A DNA stretch of 14,187 nucleotides from Asterionellopsis glacialis. Lineage: Eukaryota; Bacillariophyta; Plagiogrammaphyceae; Rhaphoneidales; Asterionellopsidaceae. Numbering within the stretch: the first letter of the stretch is position 1; every line of letters begins with the position of its first letter. A model generated the notes under the pieces. The model was not told the origin of the DNA and did not search any database. It saw nothing but the letters and a program-made list of their open reading frames with translations. The position numbers and the translations under genes are program-made. Positions 7,600 to 14,187 of this stretch are shown piece by piece. Location: the NCBI GenBank assembly GCA_014885115.2, contig WKLE02003372.1, positions 1 to 14,187 on the forward strand. The letters run 5' to 3'.

Positions 7600-8349
7600 C
7601 TTGTCGTGACAGCGCCATGGTCGCTGGTTTTGTTAGTTGTCGATTCGATCAGTCTAGTCTGTTTTCACACTGTAATCAGACATTATATGGCAGTAATCAT
7701 CTTTTTTTCAAGCTTTCTAAAATTTGAGCTTAATTTAGTCCATCCTTCCATCCGGAAAATGCTTGATTTGCTAGCTCTCCAAAATTTGGCTTCACTCAAG
7801 CCTGGCCATCCATCCAAAAAATGCAAAAAGAATGCCTTTTATCTTTGTTCTGTGATGTTCCAACAACAATCCGAGGCTTCAGAGGTGTTTTTTAAATACA
7901 TGTGGGAGGAGGTTTGGTGCGGTGGTGCGGTCCGAAAATGGGTTTCGATATTTCGATCTTGGCGGGACGAGGGGCATGTTCTTCGTTGCCACGGGTCTGA
8001 AACTTTCAGTAAAATACTTGAAACTGGCATCCTCGTAAAATGACTGGCTGGCTTGAAACCGTTAAAAATTGCTTCAGACAGATTTTTAAATGTGCAATTG
8101 AACGCGCAGATTTCAGTGATTTTCCCGCATGGTGCTGCAAAACCACACAACATTTTGAAATCTCAAAATCGCTTCCAGAACTTATTTTCTGTTACGTAAT
8201 TACAATCAGGTCAATTTACAGTTCGTGTCAAGTACGGTACGAGAATAGAAGCACCATCACAACAGTACTGTCGCTGTTTTTCATCGTCTTCGAGCTGCAT
8301 TGAGCTGAGATCGAGAAAAGGAACGGTCATCGCTTTGAAAAGAAAAAGT
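7600..8349 (+). promoter_or_regulatory. Intergenic region and presumed promoter/5' leader of the TEX10-like gene
   Basis: No convincing gene lies here: a 155-codon frame (7576-8043) begins at a non-ATG codon inside the direct repeat and has no recognisable domain. The promoter of the downstream gene must lie in or near this stretch by position. I see no clear TATA box or initiator, so the exact site is unassigned. Confidence 0.35.
7711..7823 (+). repeat. Diverged 62-bp tandem duplication upstream of the TEX10-like gene
   Basis: The stretch at 7711-7762 (AGCTTTCTAAAATTTG, then CATCCTTCCATCC, then AAAATGC) recurs at 7773-7823 (AGCTCTCCAAAATTTG, then CCATCCATCC, then AAAATGC). Order and spacing are kept with many substitutions. 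No function is evident. Confidence 0.55.
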
Positions 8350-11300
8350 ATGGAAGCTTCCAAGAAACGAAAATCTGCTTCGGATGGTTCCAGTAAGAAA
8401 CGTTTGAAAGCACGTGTTGGAAAAAGTGCGATACAATCCGCAAATGTCACTGATACAAAATTTCGTGCAGCATCTCTTGCTGTCAAAAAACAATTTGTTG
8501 ATACCACGAGCCAAAGACGGGAAGGTGATGATGACATCAGCTCTATGATTATTTTGTCATCACGTGGAAAATCCTTGGAAGAACTTACAGTACAACTTCA
8601 TCACACAGCATCTTCAGCACGACATTCCGCTGTTCGTGGTATTGCAAATGCAATAGATAATGCTAATATAAAAGCAATACAAGCATCCTTAGCAACATTG
8701 ATACCAACTGTATCTAAATGTTGCATTGATGAAGATAAAGATGTTCGTAATTTGGGTTTGACGGTTTTACAAGATATGCTAAAAAAAGCTACTTCAATGA
8801 CAAATACCCATGTTGATGATCAATGGGGTACCGCTGAAGCATCTGCAAGTACCAATGCAACTAATACCAATGCCGACGTCTTACGTCCATTTGTTCCATT
8901 AATAAGTGCCTATGCTACATCAGCACTCACAAGTTTAGATAAAGCGACTCGTATGGATGGTGGTCGATTTGTACAAATTTTATGTACCTCTATTCCTACG
9001 CTACTTTCCACGAATCGTGAAACGATACTGCAATTAGTATGCCCCTACATTGGTCTATTATCGGATCATATTAGTAATCAAACAAATCGTTTACAATGCT
9101 TACGATCCTTGACATCTTTACTTCGGATAGCAGCAAGGTCACTGACAACAAGTAGCAGTAGTAGTAATGTGAACGCGAATGATAGACGTGAGATGGTACG
9201 ATGTGTTGGAGGAAAATGTTCAAATGCTATTTTCATAGCAGGTCTTGGATGTCGTCGTCGGTATGTACGGTCTTTGAAAAGTATTCATGGTTTGTCTCAA
9301 CCCGAATATACACATCATGATTATGATGACAAGCAAACCGTCAGTACAACAAAAATACCAACATCAATTTATACCGACAATGGAGAAGATCTAGCCAACA
9401 AGGGCGCGAATCACAGTATGAATACTTGTCATGACCTGATGAAAAAGTTGTATGGTATTTGTGTAGAGCTTTTTGAACGGCGTCAAAAAGATAATTCAGA
9501 TAATGGATATTGTTTGGATGTATCCGATATGGAAGAATTAGCACATTTAAGTACATTGATCAGTTGTTTTTTAGAAGGTTTCGGTGGTTCTCAAATCGCA
9601 GTATCAGTATTGCAACAGCAGCAGAAGCAGCGACAACAGTCTTCACAGCCAAAAAAAAAGAAGGAGGACAGCCTTCATGAAGTATGTTCATCACTATTGA
9701 CATTATTACTTAATGCGTTTCCTATCCATGGAACTAGCGTTCAGAAAGAAACAATAAGCAGATACGAAGGAGTGAATTCCAATCTTTGCCACTTACTTAT
9801 TGATCTTGGCAGTACACTTGAAACTAATATTAAAAGACCATCCTGGATTGGTAAAGTGTTGGATTATACATTATCAAAGATTGATGGAAATGTAGATAAT
9901 ACTGCTACTGCTACTTCCGCCTCTACAGTTGGGAATGAGAGTACAATAAATGTTGCTGCTAAACTTCTTTTGTTACAAGATGTCAACAAGGATCATATTT
10001 TGGATGATAAAACACGTTGTGTGCTTTTAGAGAAAACGCGTGATTGCTACTTTGGAACAAATCGGAATAACTTTCAACTAGATGCGGCAAGATCTGGTGG
10101 AGGACAATGTGCAGCTACACTTGTATGTAGGTTGTTGACAATTTTGAATTATGATTTGAATGATATTCCCCAAAATTTCAAATCACAAGTCATCGTACGT
10201 GATATGGTTCAGAAGTTGCCTCTATTGTTGTACGCTTGGGATGTTGACTTTCCTTTCCAGGCAAGTGTAGTATTAAACACTCTTATCAATGTTGTTCGAC
10301 ATTATGAACAACACCAAGATAAAAACGATACTACATTACAGACAGTGGTTACAGGTGGATTACGAAATAATATTGGTAAGCTTTTTATGTCGGGGCTTAA
10401 GAAGTGTGAAAGTAATGGCAAAAACAAAAGCAAATCTATGATAGTTGTCTTTTCCAACAAATGTTCGGAAAAGTCCGTATTTGAACGATACCCCGACCAC
10501 ATTCAACGTCAAGTGATTTCTCTGATTGGATTGGTTCAATCTCCAAATACTGAAACAATGGATGGTTTACTTCGATTCTGTACTCGTCGTGGTTTGAATC
10601 ATCTACCACAATATGATAAGGATGAAAGTGATTCAATGATAAGTGGTGATCCAGATATTTGTGATTACATCGTCCACATGCTTCATACGATTCGTAGAAG
10701 CATGTCAATGCAGTCATATTTGGGGATCATAATTGGTCTAACTGGGATAGGTAAACGAAAGCAAAGTGATCGAATTTCGTCCTCCTCCTCAGTTGCTATT
10801 GCTGCCAAACAAGGTAGGCATTACCTTCGGTCATCCTGCAGATGTTTATGCCGCTCTGGTGGAATCAAAACTCTCCCCATGATTGTGCCGGTTTTGTCGA
10901 TGTGGCTTGATAGAACATACAACAACAACGACAAGGATGAAAAAAAGGCTCCAGCATCTTCTTTATCGAGAGATCGTCTAGCAGGAGCAATGACGGTAAC
11001 ATCTATTCTTGCTAGCCTATTTTTAACGTCTATTCCAAGTACAATGCCACCACCTCCAGCAGATGGAAAATTATCTACGACTAGAAATGAATACTTGGAT
11101 CATTTGGCATCTGTGGACAAACCTTTGGCACTTGCATTGAGTGATATACTTGCGATGATGGACTATGATAATAACCGAAATGAAACTCAGGACAAACTTC
11201 AAGAAATAGGTCCAGTAGTTGTAAGTTTTGTACTTTGGTTGTCACTTCCTTTATTTTACATTTGTTTCCACGTCACTTGGATTTAACATATTGTGTTTCT

Positions 11301-11611
11301 CTTTCTTAAAAACATGTGTTGGATTGAATTGTTTCCATTCATCTTTTTAGGCTTTGATTGAATCGTGTCCCAATCTTTTACCATTAATTACCAAGTACAC
11401 TAGTCAGGACATTTTGGAACGCAAGCTTAGTACTAAGGTTAATAAATCAGATGCTGATGAGGAAGATTGGAACGTAGAGACGATGAGTTCCTTGTTACGC
11501 ATTGCAGAACGATTAGATGAACATTTTGCTTTGAGTTCGGGTTCGGGCGGAGAAATTTCTACAACTCTATTGAATACATTCAAAATATTTCGAAAAGAAC
11601 TTCTGAAATAA
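8350..11611 (+). CDS. Ipi1/TEX10-type HEAT-repeat protein, ribosome biogenesis (two exons: 8350-11220, 11351-11611)
   Basis: The predicted protein has 1,043 residues. Residues 16-48 form a basic N-terminus containing G24-K25 and the NxTDTxF signature (N32-F38) typical of Ipi1/TEX10. HEAT-like helices follow: SLEELTVQLHHTASSARHSAV and the block CIDEDKDVRNLGLTVLQDML (about 125-144). Next is PFVPLISAYATSAL and then RMDGGRFVQIL (about 180-210), the best match to the Ipi1 N-terminal domain. The rest is helical with serine, glutamine (about 422-445) and lysine-rich inserts. In yeast and animals this protein is part of the Rix1 complex (PELP1-TEX10-WDR18 in humans), which acts in nucleoplasmic 60S pre-rRNA processing and maturation; the same role is inferred here. 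The ATG at 8350 is chosen because the frame further upstream has only a TTG (8335). It is longer than yeast Ipi1 and nearer TEX10 in size. It is the only intact gene in the window. Confidence 0.82.
11221..11350 (+). other. 130-bp phase-0 spliceosomal intron of the TEX10-like gene
   Basis: The donor is GTAAGT at 11221 and the acceptor is a pyrimidine-rich CATCTTTTTAG ending at 11350. Exon 1 from the ATG is 2,871 bases (957 codons), so the intron falls between codons. Splicing joins ...EIGPVV to ALIESCPNLLPLI and gives an 86-residue C-terminus ending at TAA 11609-11611. If the intron were retained, the frame would add 21 residues and stop at 11284-11286, losing that C-terminus. Confidence 0.88.
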
Positions 11612-11612
11612 A
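11607..11612 (+). promoter_or_regulatory. AATAAA motif overlapping the stop codon
   Basis: A canonical poly(A)-signal hexamer contains the TAA stop of the TEX10-like gene. It may be coincidental in AT-rich sequence, because a site this close would leave almost no 3' UTR. Confidence 0.2.
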
Positions 11613-11845
11613 CCCATGTTTCGGAAACAGTTTACAGTAAAGTGAGGAACATTCAAAATGTGCAGTCAACCATGTGTCATACTTTTCCTCGGCCATATTT
11701 TCATGCGAATGCTTCCTTTTCCTCTCTCTCGTACAAATATTCAAGAATTGAAATTAGCAATTTCTCGTATGTTAGGGTTAGGGTTTCGAATTTATGGCAC
11801 TTTCGGTGTGAGGGAAGCAGGACAGACCAGAGGGATGTAGTATAG
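11612..11845 (+). other. 3' flank of the TEX10-like gene, no gene seen
   Basis: Two overlapping short frames are open (about 60-67 codons) but neither has a recognisable feature, so I do not call them. The 3' UTR of the upstream gene must start here. A short telomere-like stretch lies at 11772-11786. Confidence 0.4.
11772..11786 (+). repeat. Short telomere-like repeat, 2.5 units of TTAGGG
   Basis: TTAGGGTTAGGGTTT is an interstitial copy of the common eukaryotic telomere unit. At 15 bases it may well be chance. Confidence 0.5.
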
Positions 11846-12200
11846 TGATAACCTTACTTCTAGGAACACGTTACGTAGTTCATAGGAGTCTCACAGGTTA
11901 TAAGCACCTATAAGCTTCCCCACGTATTTTTCAAACACCATCACACAGTTGTCTCAATACCTTCATAAGGTGTTAGAGTAACAGGAAGAACGACTGTGTT
12001 AACAAGACTGGCTGTGCCGTCTATTACCGTCGTCCGCATCCCATTGTCTTCCGATCGGATCGGATCGCAAAAATATTCGTTTACGCAGGCAGTCGTACCA
12101 ATTCTACACGGACACGGGCACATGTATCTAGCAACGAGATACAGAACTCTCCATTAATTTTTGATACTCGCGTCGCCAAGCGACATACGAACACTCGAAA
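11846..12200 (+). other. Probable 5' leader of the plus-strand ORF1 element
   Basis: No coding support. It contains three GATCG units (12053-12067) and a 7-bp stem-loop (TGTATCT 12123-12129 with AGATACA 12137-12143). A second small one (GTCGC 12172-12176 with GCGAC 12180-12184) ends 16 bases before the ATG at 12201. The start of the element within this interval is not identifiable from sequence alone. Confidence 0.35.
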
Positions 12201-14187
12201 ATGACCTCTCAATCCCGTTTTGGCACGAAAACCGTCCGCCACAGGTACTCACAGAAAGATACCCCCAGACCCCTTTTTGCACACATTGAATCCAACACCT
12301 CAACCCGTGCAGCACAGAGCAAGATTGGCACCTGTTGGTTGGTGAAATATGATACTCTAGTGAAAGAAAAGTTCTCGAAATGGAGAAAACATCCCGAACG
12401 ATATGTCGATGACGATGACATGCTCGAGGCGGTTAAAACCCACTGTATTGCAGGAATCAAACGCAGCACAGGTAACATTGTTACCATTAAATTGAGACTC
12501 TACTACAACAAAGAAACTGGCCAACAATATTTGAATCCACTGGGATCCTTGGATACGACTCCAGCACCAACACCACCTACATCACCGACACCTTCGGACA
12601 CCATGGATACAGCCGTACACGACAATGCAGCTTCCATCCGTGATGACCTCACGGACAAACTCATCAACACCACCCCATCCCCTGGTGCCCCCCCGGACCC
12701 AGCACCACCTGACTTACACCAACCCACATCAACATCTCCTCCTCGCAACACGGAATCCTCACCAACAGAGGAGACCAATCCACACGAATGGACAGAAGTC
12801 CAGGGCAATTCCAACCGAAACCAAAAATCTACCAAAATTACTCACATGAAGACTTCTTTCACCAACCCAACAGATAAATCCAAAACATTCGCCAAGATTT
12901 TACACAAGAATCAAAATACTCTTCAAGAGAACCAGGATTGTACACAAACTGCCCTACAATCAGCAAACCGCTAGGAACCTCTCACTACTCCTATTACCAA
13001 ACTCCGCCCGACGTTTATTTTGGATGTCGCCACTACGAATGTCAATGACAATAGTAATGCAACTACTGATGCTGCTGTGACCGTCAATGGCAATACCAAT
13101 GCAACTACTGATGTCAACCCCCGGCCTTCTAAACCATCACCTTCCATCCCCACCACACCGACACAACATACTGGCGCAACAACTGTACCCAAAACACCCG
13201 CAACCCAACAGCAATCGGATACATTATCACCTGCCACTATGCAGCATCTTGTAACTACTCTCCAAACCCAAGTCACAGACCTTCAACAACAAATCCAATT
13301 GTTATACCAGGCAGTTGCTGACAAAGGAGGCAAAGTAGAAGATAAGATGAGTCAAATCGAGGCAACCAAATATGACATTCGTGCCACACAATATCCAACA
13401 TGATAATATTGCAAATATCCTACTTACGATGTCATCTCTACAACAGGATCATCACACTATCCAGCACCACATGGTCCTCTGTAACAAACAGATTGGCACA
13501 CTTGAACAGGACAATACTTTGATGACTAAAACCATTGAAACCTTCGAAACCAACATCGAACACCTTAAGGACACCACCACGCAAACAGAGAATGCACAAT
13601 GTCAGAAGGACATGCAGGCTTACCGTAATGAGATTCAACACGATATCCACACCCTTTAGTTGGAGATGAAGCAACACCATGAGAACCATGTACAATCCAT
13701 GAAACAACTCCACCAAGAAATCAAGGACAAGATGCATTGCAAATTCGCTGCCATGGACAGTATTGTGCACAAGACAAGTGAAGAATCTTCACAGGTGGTA
13801 CAATCCCAGTTGGCCAAGTTCCGCATCCATTTTGACCCTACGAAACAAGAGGAGATCCAGGCAAATATCACACACTTATACAAACAATTCAGACCACAAC
13901 CATTGTCTACCACTTTCCAACAATGGATACAAGATGAGAAACAAACTGCTCTTAAAGAGATTGATGCACTACAAGCACTACTCCTTAAAAACATGGACCC
14001 ATGTCTCCACCAGCTATGAGATAATTTTATACCTGGTTTTGGAAACCCCCCATTGCCAAAAATGCAAACAAAATTGGCTTGCGCTGAATTACCTGACAAA
14101 CGCCCAAATCTCTCGTTTTTGACAAAGACGTCTCTGCGGACGACGTCAAAAGTACATCTCATTCTGAGACCATGGCAAATGATGACC
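12201..14187 (+). pseudogene. ORF1-like coiled-coil protein of a plus-strand retroelement, nearly intact, runs off the window
   Basis: Frame 3 opens at ATG 12201 with a basic N-terminus. The block GTCWLVKYDTLVKEKFSKWR (about residues 48-67) and VTIKLRLYYNKETG (about 94-107) follow. From memory the latter recalls the 'VTI..YY.TG' N-terminal block of diatom retroelement proteins. A Pro/Thr-rich linker comes next. A TAG at 12972 interrupts, but the same frame continues to 13403 through a 14-residue repeat into LVTTLQTQVTDLQQQIQLLYQ, the start of a coiled coil. Near 13372-13401 the frame shifts to frame 1, where heptad-rich sequence runs on across a TAG at 13657 and a TGA at 14017 to the right edge. 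No RT or endonuclease motif is in the window, so those would lie to the right. It is recognised as an ORF1 by architecture only. Confidence 0.6.
13041..13114 (+). repeat. 42-bp (14-residue) tandem repeat within ORF1
   Basis: The start GTCAATGACAATAGTAATGC at 13041 recurs from 13083 as GTCAATGGCAATACCAATGC, and both are followed by AACTACTGATG. It encodes VNDNSNATTD and VNGNTNATTD in the Asn/Thr-rich linker. The period is a multiple of three, so the frame is kept. Confidence 0.85.

Noticed and set aside
7576..8043. A 155-codon open frame upstream of the TEX10-like gene
   Set aside because: It has a non-ATG start within the direct repeat, runs across the diverged 62-bp duplication, and contains no recognisable domain. 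A similar-length frame is open on the opposite strand.
11642..11845. Two short plus-strand frames after the TEX10-like gene
   Set aside because: They overlap each other in different frames, have no domain or start context, and lie in the presumed 3' UTR.
12625..12849. Proline/threonine/histidine-rich frame overlapping the ORF1 linker
   Set aside because: It is out of frame with the supported ORF1 coding sequence and is a by-product of C-rich low-complexity DNA.
1..14187. CRISPR array, tRNA, rRNA or bacterial defence cluster
   Set aside because: No regularly spaced repeats, no tRNA-like cloverleaf or B box noticed, and the gene structure is eukaryotic.

Overview
The window looks like a retrotransposon-rich stretch of a nuclear genome from a eukaryotic microalga, most likely a diatom. 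This rests on three things: the reverse-transcriptase and ORF1 protein families, which I know from memory as repetitive families in diatoms; one ordinary spliced gene with a GTAAGT donor and a pyrimidine-rich acceptor; and the lack of any bacterial operon structure. The taxonomic call is inference, as no search could be run.

Layout. Bases 1-3414 (+) are a decayed LINE-like polyprotein: reverse transcriptase, connector, RNase H and a Cys/His C-terminal region. It is broken by several frameshifts and in-frame stops, and it ends in two strong hairpins (3414-3470). Bases 3581-4250 (-) hold a broken ORF with a C2HC-type zinc finger. Bases 4553-5780 (-) are a broken ORF1-like protein of a second retroelement, with a GACA microsatellite just past its stop and a 122-bp tandem duplication (5741-5984) spanning its start. 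Bases 6275-7577 are a roughly 1.3-kb non-coding insertion bounded by a 23-bp direct repeat (one mismatch). It ends in (ATT)6, as a target-primed retroposon would.

The only apparently intact host gene is at 8350-11611 (+). It encodes a predicted 1,043-aa Ipi1/TEX10-type HEAT-repeat protein of ribosome biogenesis, in two exons with a 130-bp phase-0 intron. After a roughly 590-bp spacer, a second plus-strand ORF1-like coding region starts at 12201 and runs off the right edge, with three in-frame stops and one frameshift.

The transposable-element parts do not form one working system with the host gene; they are insertions of different ages around it. I found no defence system, CRISPR array, RNA gene or gene cluster. 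The most informative unexplained features are the duplicated start region of the minus-strand ORF1, the bracketed 1.3-kb insertion, the twin hairpins at the RT stop codon, and the predominance of TGA among the RT's in-frame stops.
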